Source: Methanolapillus africanus (GTDB lineage Archaea > Halobacteriota > Methanosarcinia > Methanosarcinales > Methanosarcinaceae). From it: a stretch of 64,000 bases of DNA. The DNA lies in assembly GCF_032714475.1 (NCBI RefSeq), contig NZ_JAWDKD010000019.1:49224-113223 (forward strand), in the 5' to 3' direction. Both the position numbers and the translations under genes were made by a program. The first letter of the stretch is position 1. Every line of letters starts with the position of its first letter. Under the pieces are notes generated by a model. The model worked only from the letters and a program-made list of their open reading frames with translations. It did no database searches and had not been told where the DNA came from. This document shows positions 16,928-26,292 of the stretch, piece by piece.

Positions 16928-18670
16928 TTGTTTATTGAATTTAAAAATCAAGTTCAAGCTCTTCTGAAAGACGCCGCGTCGTCTTTGGGATACGCTGTCT
17001 GTGCGGAAGATATTTCTTTTGAAGTCTCGGAGCATGCTGATTTATCCACAAGGCTGGCGTTTCAAATGATGCCCCAGGCGTCTGCCAAATCTGAAAAAAC
17101 GACTCCGGCGAAAGTTGCGGCTGAGATTGTATCCGCCATCAGCCCCGAAGATCTTCAGAAAGCGGATTTGGTCGAAAAAATAACGGCGACCGGTCCGTAT
17201 CTCAACATTTTCGCGTCCGATAAATATTCGGAAAAAACAGTTGCAAACGTTCTGTCTCAAAAAGAAAACTACGGCAACGGTACAAATACCGGCAAAATAC
17301 TTTTGGAACACACGTCCGCCAACCCGAACGGTCCGCTTCACGTCGGCCACATCCGTAATTCAACACTCGGCGACACGCTTTCCCGCGTTCTTAAAAAGTC
17401 CGGCTACAACGTGGAAGTTCAATATTATGTCAACGACATCGGCCGCCAGATTGCGGTTGTTTCCTGGGCGTGCGCGCATTACGACCTGGATACGGCCAAA
17501 AAATCCGACAGCGCGATTGCCGACGTTTACATCAAAGCCAACGTCGACTTGTCCAACGACGAATCCATCAACAACCACATTGAAGATTTGATGAAAAAAG
17601 TGGAATCAGGCGATAAAGCTACCATCGACAGTTTCACCAAAGCGGTCGACTTGGCGGTTTCCGGCATTCAGGAAACGCTCACGCTCATGAATGTAAAGCA
17701 TGACAAGTTTATCCGCGAATCCATGTTTATCGAAAACGGCGCCGTCTGGGACGTTATTGACCGTCTGAAAAAGACCGGCAAAACCAAAGACGAAAACGGG
17801 GCTCTTGTCGTTGATATGTCTGATTACGGCTACGAAAAAACGCTGGTCATTCAGCGGTCGAACAAAACATCGCTTTACACCACCCGCGATTTGGCTTACC
17901 ACGAATGGAAAGGCCCGCAATGCGACCGCATGGTGGACGTTTTCGGCGCCGACCACAAACTCATTTCCGGACAGCTTCGAGCCGCTTTGGATTTATTGGG
18001 CGACAAGATTCCGGAAGTTGTTATTTTTGAATTCGTGTCGCTGCCGGAAGGTTCTATGAGCACCCGCCGTGGCGTTTTCATTACCGCCGACGAGCTGCTG
18101 GCCGAAGTGATCGACAAAGCCTATGATGAAATCGAAAAGAGGCGCCCGGAAGAATCGGAAGAATTCAAGCGCAGCGTCGCCCGGATGGTCGGCGTCGGCG
18201 CGGTTCGGTACGATATTATCAAAGTGTCGCCGGAAAAGTCAACCGTTTTCGATTGGAAGACGGCGCTGGACTTTGAAAAACAAGGTTCTCCGTTCATTCA
18301 ATACGCGCACGCCCGCGCCAGCAATATTTTATCCAAAGCCAAAGAGGATGGCGTCATCGGTTCAGAAGCCGATCTTCAGAGTGCTGACTTCTCCCGGTTG
18401 GCTGAGCCGCAGGAAACCGCTTTAATCAAACGGATCGCCCGTTTTGAACAAACCGTTATGGAATGCGCCAAAGACTTAAAACCGCATCAGTTTGCGATTT
18501 ATGCCCGCGAGCTCGCAGACGACTTCAATCAGTTCTACCGCTATGTTCCGGTTTTGAATGTCGGTGACGCCGACTTGAAAACAGCGCGTCTGTCTTTGGT
18601 TTACGCGTCCAAGATTGCCATCGCAAACGCGCTGAGCGTTTTGGGAATCGACGCGCCGGAATCGATGTGA
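16928..18670 (+). CDS. argS: Arginyl-tRNA synthetase
   Basis: A 580-residue class I synthetase that charges tRNA-Arg. It has the N-terminal Add1-type domain (1-110), the HIGH motif HVGH in ANPNGPLHVGHIRNS (about 126-145), a KMSKS equivalent in MSTRRG, and the C-terminal anticodon-binding domain (DALR type) with DDFNQFYRYVPVL. The length fits archaeal ArgS. The start is TTG 16928; GGTGTGATC lies about 7 nt upstream and no ATG is suitably placed. Confidence 0.95.
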   Translation: MFIEFKNQVQALLKDAASSLGYAVCAEDISFEVSEHADLSTRLAFQMMPQASAKSEKTTPAKVAAEIVSAISPEDLQKADLVEKITATGPYLNIFASDKYSEKTVANVLSQKENYGNGTNTGKILLEHTSANPNGPLHVGHIRNSTLGDTLSRVLKKSGYNVEVQYYVNDIGRQIAVVSWACAHYDLDTAKKSDSAIADVYIKANVDLSNDESINNHIEDLMKKVESGDKATIDSFTKAVDLAVSGIQETLTLMNVKHDKFIRESMFIENGAVWDVIDRLKKTGKTKDENGALVVDMSDYGYEKTLVIQRSNKTSLYTTRDLAYHEWKGPQCDRMVDVFGADHKLISGQLRAALDLLGDKIPEVVIFEFVSLPEGSMSTRRGVFITADELLAEVIDKAYDEIEKRRPEESEEFKRSVARMVGVGAVRYDIIKVSPEKSTVFDWKTALDFEKQGSPFIQYAHARASNILSKAKEDGVIGSEADLQSADFSRLAEPQETALIKRIARFEQTVMECAKDLKPHQFAIYARELADDFNQFYRYVPVLNVGDADLKTARLSLVYASKIAIANALSVLGIDAPESM

Positions 18671-18835
18671 TCCGGCCGTTAGAGTTCAGCGCTTCGCAAA
18701 ACCGGTCATTCAGCGAAATATATAAGTATGAAGAATCCGTTGGAAAGGGTACGTTTTCTCATTGAGAATCCGTCCCTTATGGGTTTCATTGAAGCTCATA
18801 AATCAATCAAGAGTTAAGGGTTGATTCGTCAACTT

Positions 18836-18944
18836 CCCGCCTTAACTCAGTGGTAGAGTGCGCGGCTGTAGTTTGGTCTTTTGCGAGATTCGCAAAAATC
18901 GCGCAGGCACCGCGATGCCCCCGGTTCGAGTCTGGGAGGCGGGA
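18836..18944 (+). tRNA. tRNA-Tyr(GUA) with a 37-nt intron
   Basis: Acceptor CCCGCCT/AGGCGGG, D stem ACTC/GAGT, anticodon stem CGCGG/CCGCG, T stem CCCGG/CTGGG and loop TTCGAGT. The anticodon loop CTGTAG is interrupted after position 37 by an intron at 18872-18908, the canonical archaeal site, then continues with A38. Discriminator A at 18944; CCA is not encoded. Confidence 0.9.
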
Positions 18945-19019
18945 CTCACAATCAGAAGAAAGTTCACTGAATTCAAAATCGGTTGAACTTTCTTTCTGAG
19001 GAGAGAGGTGCGGGAAAGG

Positions 19020-19028
19020 TATATATAC
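19020..19028 (+). promoter_or_regulatory. TATA box for tRNA-Asp
   Basis: TATATATAC about 62 nt before the tRNA; a short processed leader is expected. Confidence 0.45.
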
Positions 19029-19089
19029 AAAAAGTCTCTTTTTAGGGGACGCAAGCATGACGTTGCTTGAAAATTTGTAAAATCTTCAT

Positions 19090-19162
19090 GTCCAGATAGT
19101 GTAGGGGACTATCATGGGGCCCTGTCGAGGCCCCGACCCGGGTCCGAATCCCGGTCTGGACG
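19090..19162 (+). tRNA. tRNA-Asp(GUC), integration site of the provirus
   Basis: A 73-nt gene with acceptor GTCCAGA/TCTGGAC, anticodon stem GGGCC/GGCCC, loop CTGTCGA (GUC), T stem CCGGG/CCCGG and discriminator G. It remains complete, because the element restores its 3' end. Confidence 0.92.
19140..19162 (+). other. attL (3' end of tRNA-Asp)
   Basis: The 23 bp ending the tRNA match 40699-40721 at 21 positions; the last 16 are identical. They cover the T-arm and acceptor 3' strand, a usual target of archaeal tyrosine integrases. Confidence 0.88.
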
Positions 19163-19187
19163 TTCCAAAGGCTGGTCAGCAGCCCCG

Positions 19188-19218
19188 AAGGTCGCTTCTT
19201 TCAATAGGAAGCGACCTT
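19188..19218. terminator. Terminator between tRNA-Asp and integrase
   Basis: AAGGTCGCTTC and GAAGCGACCTT pair around TTTCAATAG and are followed by seven T. It may serve tRNA-Asp and, on the other strand, the integrase. Confidence 0.65.
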
Positions 19219-19226
19219 TTTTTATT

Positions 19227-20204
19227 TCAAATTTTGAATAAATCGTCCGGAATATCATATATTGGGCAACATTTGAAATATTCTTCTTTTAGTTTTTTAA
19301 CTGGAATATGATAATATCCATCGCTTGAGCGACCTTCTCGAAGATCACCACGAAGATCATCAATGTAGTCATCTTTCATACCATGCTCTTTCATCGTTGT
19401 TGTGAAGTAATGCCGAAGATTATGAGTTGTAAATTTTTCATCTGTATCACCAGCATCAATATGAATACCTACCCGACGGCCAATGCGTTTTACTCCATTA
19501 TTAACGACATCTCCATCTATTCGATTCAGTTTTATTCGTCCAACCACAAGTGGACTCTGCGGTGTCAATTTTTCTCCACGTGCCTTTCTCATCTCAAAAT
19601 ATTGAGGAAGATATTTCTTTAGCTGCGGATGCAAAATTGTGACGCAGCGTGTCCGTTTCGCGTGTTCCGGAACAACAATTATATCTTGTTTCATTTTTAC
19701 ATTTTCCAAACTTGGAGAGACTATTTCTCCGCGTCTATGTCCGGCCGTTCCGCCAAGCATCGCACTCAGAATCTCATGTGCTTTTGTGGCTGCACACAGC
19801 ATCTCTCCGAATTTATCGTCGTCACATGATTGTCTTTCTGGTGGTCTGTCTTTTTTAAACGCCCGAATGTATCTTTTTCTCCACTCGGGTACCGGATTTG
19901 AGGCTATCTATCCGTCGTCCAACAACAGATTATACCAATTGGTTACGGCGGTAATTTTGTATTTTGTTCGGCTATAACTGAGATCTTGATCAAGAAGATG
20001 TTCTCTAAAGCGCATCATGTGCTTTTTATGGTCTGTGTACGACGCATCATAATGAATTTCCGGGTTTTCATTTATTGTCAAAAACTCTCGGACAACAGCC
20101 GCGTATTCACGACAGGTTTCATCTGACCAATCAAGATTTTTTCCATCGTTGAAAAAATATGCAACCTTTTCCTCAATTGTTGTATTTACAGATTTTTTAA
20201 TCAT
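19227..20204 (-). CDS. int: Tyrosine-family integrase with an in-frame TAG (probable pyrrolysine)
   Basis: One frame of 325 sense codons plus stop, interrupted only by TAG at 19908-19910 (codon 99). Residues 1-98 are an N-terminal core-binding domain; 100-325 are catalytic. Catalytic signs: Arg in GTAGHRRGE, HNLRH, and Tyr in GYYHI near the C terminus. After TAG the frame continues IASNPVPEWRKRY, a typical interdomain linker, so the sequence between the two halves is preserved. Since mtmB in this genome requires pyrrolysine, reading TAG as Pyl is more likely than a broken gene. Termination there would leave a DNA-binding half without catalysis. The stop is TAA. It recombines the element with tRNA-Asp. 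Confidence 0.85.
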
Positions 20205-20285
20205 TTTACGCTCCTGGCTTTACAGCCGAACATAAAAAAGTATCTAATGTTACGTATAGACTATGGTAAAAAAACAACATTTTAT

Positions 20286-20298
20286 TTCAAAATATTTA
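20286..20298 (+). promoter_or_regulatory. Probable promoter of the rightward early operon
   Basis: AAATATTTATATAAC about 85 nt before the first gene at 20378, in the divergent gap between the integrase and the early operon. A GTTACGTATAGAC sequence beside it could bind a regulator. Confidence 0.5.
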
Positions 20299-20377
20299 TA
20301 TAACATAAAAACAGAAGTGTTGGTGTTCAAATTTACCAGATTTGGACAACATTATAAAATATCATCAGGCGATAAAT

Positions 20378-20641
20378 ATGAAGTCAACATCGAATAGCGG
20401 AAGCTTTTTTTCCGCGATAGGAAAAACTCACGATAGAAATATCGAATCGAACGACGAACAAATTCTCCAAAAACATTATAGGCCGGATTCTCAACGGGCG
20501 TTGACGGCTTATACCAAAACGTTCCCGGAAGGAAACGACTGCACTCTTTGTGAAAAAACGATGAAACAAGGCGATGACTACGTCATTGAACCCGGCCGAG
20601 TTTTGTGCCGGGCCTGTTTCTCCCGGGAGGTTCTGAAATGA
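20378..20641 (+). CDS. Small zinc-finger protein, provirus
   Basis: An 87-residue protein with start ATG 20378 after AGGCGAT. The C-terminal half has CTLC...CRAC (two CxxC pairs, about 55-82) that would bind one zinc. It is the first gene of a run of overlapping early genes; the stop overlaps the next ATG. Function unknown, probably nucleic-acid or protein binding. Confidence 0.6.
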   Translation: MKSTSNSGSFFSAIGKTHDRNIESNDEQILQKHYRPDSQRALTAYTKTFPEGNDCTLCEKTMKQGDDYVIEPGRVLCRACFSREVLK

Positions 20642-20829
20642 CCTCTGCTGTTTCTAATTCTCCATCCGTCATGAATCGGATCTGTCCATGCTGCGGCCAG
20701 ATGCGCATGTACGAAAAAAACGCCGAAAACGCGAGAAGCCGTTATGTCAGCGCTTACATTTGCGTTCAATGCGGCGTCCTTGAAGCTTTGATTGGGGACC
20801 TCAGGCCATGGGTCGGAGGTGCTAACTGA
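20638..20829 (+). CDS. Small zinc-ribbon protein, provirus
   Basis: A 63-residue protein. ATG overlaps the previous TGA (ATGA). CPCC near 16-19 and CVQC near 44-47 form a probable zinc ribbon. No family recognised. Confidence 0.6.
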   Translation: MTSAVSNSPSVMNRICPCCGQMRMYEKNAENARSRYVSAYICVQCGVLEALIGDLRPWVGGAN

Positions 20830-21179
20830 TGACGCTAGACTACAACACAGAAACGAAAGAAACACACGATATCGAATGTGATATCTGTGGAGAAACGGAT
20901 TTTGTTGAAGAAGAGGATATGCGTTTTACCGACGTCGCTGAAGAATATTTTGCAACGAAAGGATGGGCGAGTAACGACGGGGAAAATTATTGTCCGAACT
21001 GCCGAAAAGAAAATCATATTCATGAGAACGCTAAATGCAAACATTGCGATTATGAATGGCCTGCTTCAGACACAGAAAGAACAGATTTTGAGACATTTGG
21101 TACGCTAAGATGTCCGAATTGTTTTGAGAAAGCAAGATTTGTCGATGAACCGGAAGAATCTGGAGGCGATGAAGAATGA
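20829..21179 (+). CDS. Acidic multi-zinc-ribbon protein, provirus
   Basis: A 116-residue protein. Four CxxC pairs (CDIC, CPNC, CKHC, CPNC) suggest two zinc ribbons. It is acidic overall, with an E/D-rich tail, and overlaps its neighbours by a few bases. Function unknown. Confidence 0.65.
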   Translation: MTLDYNTETKETHDIECDICGETDFVEEEDMRFTDVAEEYFATKGWASNDGENYCPNCRKENHIHENAKCKHCDYEWPASDTERTDFETFGTLRCPNCFEKARFVDEPEESGGDEE

Positions 21180-21493
21180 AATGCGATTGCTTCTCTGAAA
21201 AAAGAGTGGAATTATTGGCCACAATTTTGGAAGAAAAAGACCGGCTCAAAATTCGGGTTAAAGAAAATGAAGAAATTGATGGCGTCGAATTTTCAAATCA
21301 AATATTGACATTGCGAGAAACAAAAAAAGACGGTGAAGCTACTGTCTGTGCCGGCACCGATTTAATTATTCCGGCAGACGTCCGCGTCAGAAATACCGAA
21401 ACAGGAAAATATCGAAAAATAAAATTTAATCGCGTTGTTGCAGCCTATTGCCCGTTTTGTGGCCAAGAAATCCAGGAAGGTGATAAGGAATGA
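21176..21493 (+). CDS. Small protein with C-terminal CPFC zinc knuckle, provirus
   Basis: A 105-residue protein with a CDC near the start and CPFCGQEI at the end. The middle is a charged alpha/beta stretch without a recognised family. ATGA overlaps both sides. Confidence 0.6.
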   Translation: MKCDCFSEKRVELLATILEEKDRLKIRVKENEEIDGVEFSNQILTLRETKKDGEATVCAGTDLIIPADVRVRNTETGKYRKIKFNRVVAAYCPFCGQEIQEGDKE

Positions 21494-22005
21494 GCACAAC
21501 ACCAAAAACTCTGTCTGAAACAGAAATAATGAAAAACACATTCTGCAACGATGTCACTATCTTCAGAAGAGAAACCGATCAAGAATGTGAAATGTGCCGG
21601 CAGCCGAACAGAATATTTGCCGTTCACCCGGACTGTGAATTTTACACATGCATCGACTGCTTCTTGAATTATTTAACAAAATTTGTTGTCGGCGACGAAA
21701 CAAAAACAGAAACATACGTTACCGGAGACGAAGACGCCACCGATTACATCGAAGAAATAAAACTGTGGCTGAAAACAGTTTACGTTGTCTATGATCCGCA
21801 CAAAACAGATCCTTACAATTACGATCCGTTAGACCCGTCGACGCCACGTGACATTATCAAAGGAATGATTTTGGACGTTTTTAAAAATGAAACGGACGCC
21901 GAAGAATACTGCGATGAATACGGTTTTGAGTATTTCGAAATTGTAATCAAAGACGAGCGCGACGATGTCAAAAAACCAGATTTTTGGGAGAGGATGTTCT
22001 CATGA
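21490..22005 (+). CDS. Zinc-finger protein, provirus
   Basis: A 171-residue protein. CEMC (about 35-38) and CIDC (about 55-58) form a zinc finger; the remainder is acidic (VTGDEDATDYIEEIKLW). No family recognised. The stop overlaps the next ATG. Confidence 0.6.
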   Translation: MSTTPKTLSETEIMKNTFCNDVTIFRRETDQECEMCRQPNRIFAVHPDCEFYTCIDCFLNYLTKFVVGDETKTETYVTGDEDATDYIEEIKLWLKTVYVVYDPHKTDPYNYDPLDPSTPRDIIKGMILDVFKNETDAEEYCDEYGFEYFEIVIKDERDDVKKPDFWERMFS

Positions 22006-22376
22006 GTTCAGAAAACGTCGTTCCCATGATCTTAATTGTCGTTACTTTTGCTCTCGGATTTGCGGCCGGATCTGCTGCGATTTTTTTCATGACCACAGAA
22101 TCAAACATGCAGAATCAAACAGACCAACTGATGTCAGGAGGGGATATGATTTTTGTTGAACACAAAATTGCATTTGAAGATATTACCCCAAGTGGAAGGC
22201 CCTCTTACGGATCCGTTTGGTATACACTCATTGCTCATAACAAAACAGGAACGGTTTACATTGTATCACAAAACGGAAACGGTCCCATAACCCCGATTTT
22301 AAACCCAGACGGAACACCGTACACAATTGAAACACCGTATTTAAAAATACAACATGAAGGGGAGGTGACAGCATGA
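22002..22376 (+). CDS. Single-helix membrane protein, provirus
   Basis: A 124-residue protein with ATG 22002 overlapping the previous TGA. One membrane helix at about 6-30 (MILIVVTFALGFAAGSAAIFF), then a beta-rich domain. GGAGGTGA near its 3' end serves the next gene. Function unknown. Confidence 0.6.
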   Translation: MSSENVVPMILIVVTFALGFAAGSAAIFFMTTESNMQNQTDQLMSGGDMIFVEHKIAFEDITPSGRPSYGSVWYTLIAHNKTGTVYIVSQNGNGPITPILNPDGTPYTIETPYLKIQHEGEVTA

Positions 22377-22660
22377 TTCATAACATCGAACTCAAGACGA
22401 TCATAACAGTTTCGATCAACTTTGGTGTTTAGGTCGACGGTCAGGATGAAGACGAATTCAGATATTGTTCTCCGTCGATCGGCGTAGGAATTTATGGTTC
22501 TATTGCCGAGTTTGAAAAAGACAAAGAAAATCTTTCTGAAAAATATCCCGGATGTGTTTTCAGTATTTACACTCAAACGGTATCAAAAGACATGTACGAT
22601 TCACTCGGACTCTACACGGAAAGGTTTACTGAACTCGTTCCTAAGGAGGCCGAACAATGA
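22373..22660 (+). CDS. Small provirus protein with an in-frame TAG (probable pyrrolysine at residue 20)
   Basis: A strong GGAGGTGA precedes ATG 22373. After 19 codons comes TAG (22430-22432), then 75 further sense codons to TGA 22658, whose sequence overlaps the next ATG exactly as elsewhere in this operon. The product is MIHNIELKTIITVSINFGV-[TAG]-VDGQDEDEFRY..., 95 residues with Pyl. Without read-through there would be only a 19-residue peptide and a 225-nt hole in an otherwise gapless operon. Function unknown. Confidence 0.8.
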
Positions 22661-22926
22661 GTGAAGAAAAAAAAGACGGAATATCAATGAGTGTTGCCAT
22701 CATTTTATTTTTCTTCGTTTTTGGAATAGCATTTGCTGGTGGTGCAGTTTGGGGTTATACATTGGACCAGAGCGAACAATTCTTTGAAAAAGCTCCAGAA
22801 TGTTCTGGCTGTGATCCGATTCAACCAGAACCAAACGTAACATGCTGCACTCTTTCTCAGGACTGTGAAAAACAAAATCCTGTTTCTGAAATCGTTGTCA
22901 TCGTAAAAGATGCGAGGTGTCCGTAA
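22657..22926 (+). CDS. Small membrane protein with cysteine-rich tail, provirus
   Basis: An 89-residue protein. One helix at about 9-32, then a segment with CSGC and TCCTLSQDC. The cysteines could form disulfides outside the cell or bind zinc. It overlaps its neighbours. Confidence 0.55.
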   Translation: MSEEKKDGISMSVAIILFFFVFGIAFAGGAVWGYTLDQSEQFFEKAPECSGCDPIQPEPNVTCCTLSQDCEKQNPVSEIVVIVKDARCP

Positions 22927-23189
22927 TGTCATCGGCTTATGTTTGCGAGAACTGCAGTAAAGTAAAACCGATGTCATGTTCGGTTTACTGCAGAGGCATG
23001 TTTTATTGTCCGGAATGTTTCAAAAGTCTCGGAATATGCACGGACAGCGATGATTTGGCAGAGCTTGACTTTTTGATCGCTGAAGAAAACATTCTCCGGG
23101 TGGCTGCCGTCAACACAACAAAATCACTAAGAGAAAAAAAGCAGCCTGTAAAATGCACGAATTTGTCGGATCAGATGGGGGCGAACTGA
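22926..23189 (+). CDS. Small zinc-finger protein, provirus
   Basis: An 87-residue protein. ATG overlaps the preceding TAA. CENC and CPEC with intervening cysteines indicate zinc binding. No family recognised. Confidence 0.55.
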   Translation: MSSAYVCENCSKVKPMSCSVYCRGMFYCPECFKSLGICTDSDDLAELDFLIAEENILRVAAVNTTKSLREKKQPVKCTNLSDQMGAN

Positions 23190-23564
23190 ATGAAAAAATA
23201 CGGATTAATGTTTATCATATGGGCGCCTGCGTTGTTGATTATAATCGCAACGGCATGGATACAACTACTCTTCAATGTTCATCTGTCTCCTTACCACATC
23301 AGTTTCATATTATCTGCATTAATTTCATCGGGGGTAATGTCTTACATTTACGCGACACTTGTGGGACGCAATTTTTCTGCCCGGACACAAAAACCCATCG
23401 TCATTGCATTCAGTGGACACAGTAGAGCAGCGCTGCGTACATACATAAGAAAAATCACATACGACGAAGATGAAGCGAAAATGGTTCTTGAGAATGAAAA
23501 CGGCCCCAAAGGAATGATTTCAATTTATGAAGTAGATGGTCATCTCATCGGGGTGTGGCAATGA
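23190..23564 (+). CDS. Two-helix membrane protein, provirus
   Basis: A 124-residue protein. It has two helices (about 5-27 and 33-56) and a soluble basic/acidic tail. The stop overlaps the helicase start. Function unknown. Confidence 0.55.
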   Translation: MKKYGLMFIIWAPALLIIIATAWIQLLFNVHLSPYHISFILSALISSGVMSYIYATLVGRNFSARTQKPIVIAFSGHSRAALRTYIRKITYDEDEAKMVLENENGPKGMISIYEVDGHLIGVWQ

Positions 23565-26059
23565 ACGACGAGAGAGAAGAAGGTAAACCTCTTTACAAGA
23601 AGATCGGAGAAGATGGGTACGTTCACCGGGATTTCACATCAAAAGAATGGGAACTCAAGGAACTTCAGAAAGGTTTCTGGCCATGGAGTTGCGACCTTCA
23701 GGGAGATATCGAAATCGTCATTCACTATTCTAAAAAATCAAAAACAAAATTTAGTTTTGGGCTTGAACCATCATATCAGAAAGAGCTTCAGATGATGAAT
23801 GACGATCGTAAGAAAACAAAGAAAAAACCTGAAGATTACGCAACGGCCGCGAAAGCAAAATTAATTGAAAAATTAGAAGGAATAAAAGGAAAAACCTTTC
23901 CGATAAAAAATTTGATGAATCCAACAGATGATGAGTTGAGCGTTGCAAGCGACTGTCTGTCTGAATACTTCGGAAAAACGATGTTTACAACACTCAAATT
24001 TTACATCGGCAGCTGTGTCTCTGAATTCCGGGAAATCTTTCCGGAAGAATATGAACGTTTGTGGCCGGAGCATATGTATCAGTCGCACCACAACGCCATG
24101 ATCGACCCGAGCCGGTGGATCGTCGACAGGCCGTACAAAATCGATTACGATAATGGGAAACTCTATCGATTGCAGTATGATAAAAACAATGATGAAACGT
24201 ATGAAAATTTGATTTCAGATTTGGTCGTCGTGACGGCTGAGTTTCAGGATCTTGCTGAAGACGACGAAATTTACTTCCGGTACCACATCAAAAATGGACG
24301 CCGTGCGCCGCGTAACTTCCTGATGTCTGCAAGCAAAATCACCGACAAAGAATTCCTGGACGATATCAAAAAACGCGTCATCGTCATCAGCGGCGAGGAA
24401 AAGCACTTTACGCGATTCCTCACGCTTTTCGCCATGCAAAACCGTGACATGAAGAAAATCGATCATTATTACTTCTCAAGTCGGACAGGCTGGGCCGTCC
24501 ACGACGGAAAGAAGTATTTCATGCTCGGCGATCGTTACTTCGACCTTGAGTTCAACAACGTCAGCCAGCCGGTCCCGATCGACGAGATGAGCGGAATGGC
24601 CGGCTATGAAGAATTTTTCGCCGGCATTTCAGATTCCGGAGATTACGCCAAATGGATCGCCGAATGGGTACCGGCACTTACGGCCAAAGACATCGAAGGC
24701 CGGCCGATATTTATGGAAAATACAAATCTATGGGTCACGATTTACGGTCTATCTGCGTCTTTTTTGATGGACATGTTCCCCGGAATCGAAAATACACTCA
24801 TCATCAATTCAGGTACAACCAGCCGCGGTAAATCCACCATTGCGAAAATTGCGGCCAGCTTGTTCGGAAATCCGAAGAAGTTCATCACTCTCGGTTCCGG
24901 TACCGCGAATGGAATCTGGTCTGCATGGCTGAAATGGGATTATCTGCCGTCGATCATGGACGAATTCACGAATACCCGGGAAGACATCAAAGCCAATATT
25001 CCCTATTGGTTTTCTGATGGAAAAGAAAAGAGCAGATTGAATAAAGAAGCAAAGGCTCGAAAAATAAACGAATTTCACAAAATCGGATACATCAGTCTTG
25101 AAAACGACTTTGTGAACAGAGTCATGAGATCCGGTATTGATGCGCGTGTGATTCCGATTTTTGACGGTTTGAACCTGCCGGCCGCCGAGTCAGACGACGT
25201 CAACACAAGTCGTGCAACCTTAATCGACAATCTGGCCAGAATAAAATGCCACGAGCATTATGGTTTCTTCAAATATGAATTATTAAAAACGATTGGTATG
25301 GTCGGAACTGACAGGATAACGGACCTTTATGACAAAGTTTCAAAAGAATATGCGACGTCAGGAGATGCTCTTGCCTCGAGGCTCGGCTCAAGCTTTGCGC
25401 TGTTCCACGTATCCGGGATCCTCGTTGAAATGACGAATGTCCGGCTGAAGATCCGGGAACCGATGGATTCCGAAGCGATGAACGATTTAGTCAAAAACAG
25501 ATGCTTGGAAATTCTCGACGGCGCCGTCAAACAGCTCGGCGACCAGGATTGGCAGGCCGTCCTCGTCGGTACCTTGTCCCGGGCCGATCACTCCGAGTCA
25601 CGGACAAGATGGCTTACGGACGATATTCTTGAAAATCCATACAATCCGCGATCGGATTACGGTTCACAGGAGCCGTACAGTCCGATCAAATATTCGGATC
25701 AGATTGAGGCCTGGTTCTCAAAAGATGGCATGATTGAATATGTTGACATTTCAACCAACGTCGTCGAATACGTTTGTCAAACAATGGTCGGAAAACCGAG
25801 CATGAAAAACGTCCTCAAGGAATGGGCCGACAAAAAAATCCTGTTTAAGGGATCTAAAGACGGCCAGTACATGGTTCAACAACGGCATCATCCGCGCCAG
25901 GGAGAGAAAAAAGTTCGGACATACGTTTACCGGATAAATTTGGCCGAAGCCAACAAACTGTGCGGTTACGATCTGACGGTCCGCCGGCGCGAGCTCATCG
26001 AAGAAGTTCAATCAGAAATCTCAGATTACGACGAAAACAACGGCGGTGAGATGGAATGA
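23561..26059 (+). CDS. DUF927-type replicative helicase/primase-like ATPase, provirus
   Basis: An 832-residue protein with start ATG 23561 overlapping the previous TGA. The central ATPase has Walker A GTTSRGKST (about 417-425), flanked by LIINS and IAKIAASLFGNP as in DUF927 phage proteins, and Walker B-like PSIMDEFTN (about 466-474). The N-terminal 380 residues are of unknown fold. A C-terminal region (about 720-790) looks like a winged helix (VGKPSMKNVLKEWADKKIL). DUF927 proteins are thought to be SF3-like replicative helicases of phages and plasmids. It is the only replication gene I can see in the element. Confidence 0.8.
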   Translation: MNDEREEGKPLYKKIGEDGYVHRDFTSKEWELKELQKGFWPWSCDLQGDIEIVIHYSKKSKTKFSFGLEPSYQKELQMMNDDRKKTKKKPEDYATAAKAKLIEKLEGIKGKTFPIKNLMNPTDDELSVASDCLSEYFGKTMFTTLKFYIGSCVSEFREIFPEEYERLWPEHMYQSHHNAMIDPSRWIVDRPYKIDYDNGKLYRLQYDKNNDETYENLISDLVVVTAEFQDLAEDDEIYFRYHIKNGRRAPRNFLMSASKITDKEFLDDIKKRVIVISGEEKHFTRFLTLFAMQNRDMKKIDHYYFSSRTGWAVHDGKKYFMLGDRYFDLEFNNVSQPVPIDEMSGMAGYEEFFAGISDSGDYAKWIAEWVPALTAKDIEGRPIFMENTNLWVTIYGLSASFLMDMFPGIENTLIINSGTTSRGKSTIAKIAASLFGNPKKFITLGSGTANGIWSAWLKWDYLPSIMDEFTNTREDIKANIPYWFSDGKEKSRLNKEAKARKINEFHKIGYISLENDFVNRVMRSGIDARVIPIFDGLNLPAAESDDVNTSRATLIDNLARIKCHEHYGFFKYELLKTIGMVGTDRITDLYDKVSKEYATSGDALASRLGSSFALFHVSGILVEMTNVRLKIREPMDSEAMNDLVKNRCLEILDGAVKQLGDQDWQAVLVGTLSRADHSESRTRWLTDDILENPYNPRSDYGSQEPYSPIKYSDQIEAWFSKDGMIEYVDISTNVVEYVCQTMVGKPSMKNVLKEWADKKILFKGSKDGQYMVQQRHHPRQGEKKVRTYVYRINLAEANKLCGYDLTVRRRELIEEVQSEISDYDENNGGEME

Positions 26060-26292
26060 CTTATGAACAATTGTATATCCTTTCTGCTCAGATCCTAATT
26101 TTATCATTTTTGTTATCTATTAATGCAAATAGAATCGGTGGAATATTTTCTGATATTAAATATTCATTGGATAGAAACCCAACGCCACTGATTAGGTTAG
26201 CAGTAGCATGTTTCATTTTAACAATCGTTCTTATGGTGTTTGGTCTCGTCGATCATGCTATAAATAACATATTTACTGGGGTGACGCCATGA
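26056..26292 (+). CDS. Two-helix membrane protein, provirus
   Basis: A 78-residue protein; ATGA overlap with the helicase gene. Two hydrophobic helices at about 6-22 and 48-70. Function unknown. Confidence 0.55.
   Translation: MTYEQLYILSAQILILSFLLSINANRIGGIFSDIKYSLDRNPTPLIRLAVACFILTIVLMVFGLVDHAINNIFTGVTP

Noticed and set aside
19227..20204. Integrase as two separate genes or a decayed pseudogene
   Set aside because: Both parts are in one frame, joined by a single TAG with a proper linker on either side; the catalytic residues are kept and two other genes of the element show the same pattern.
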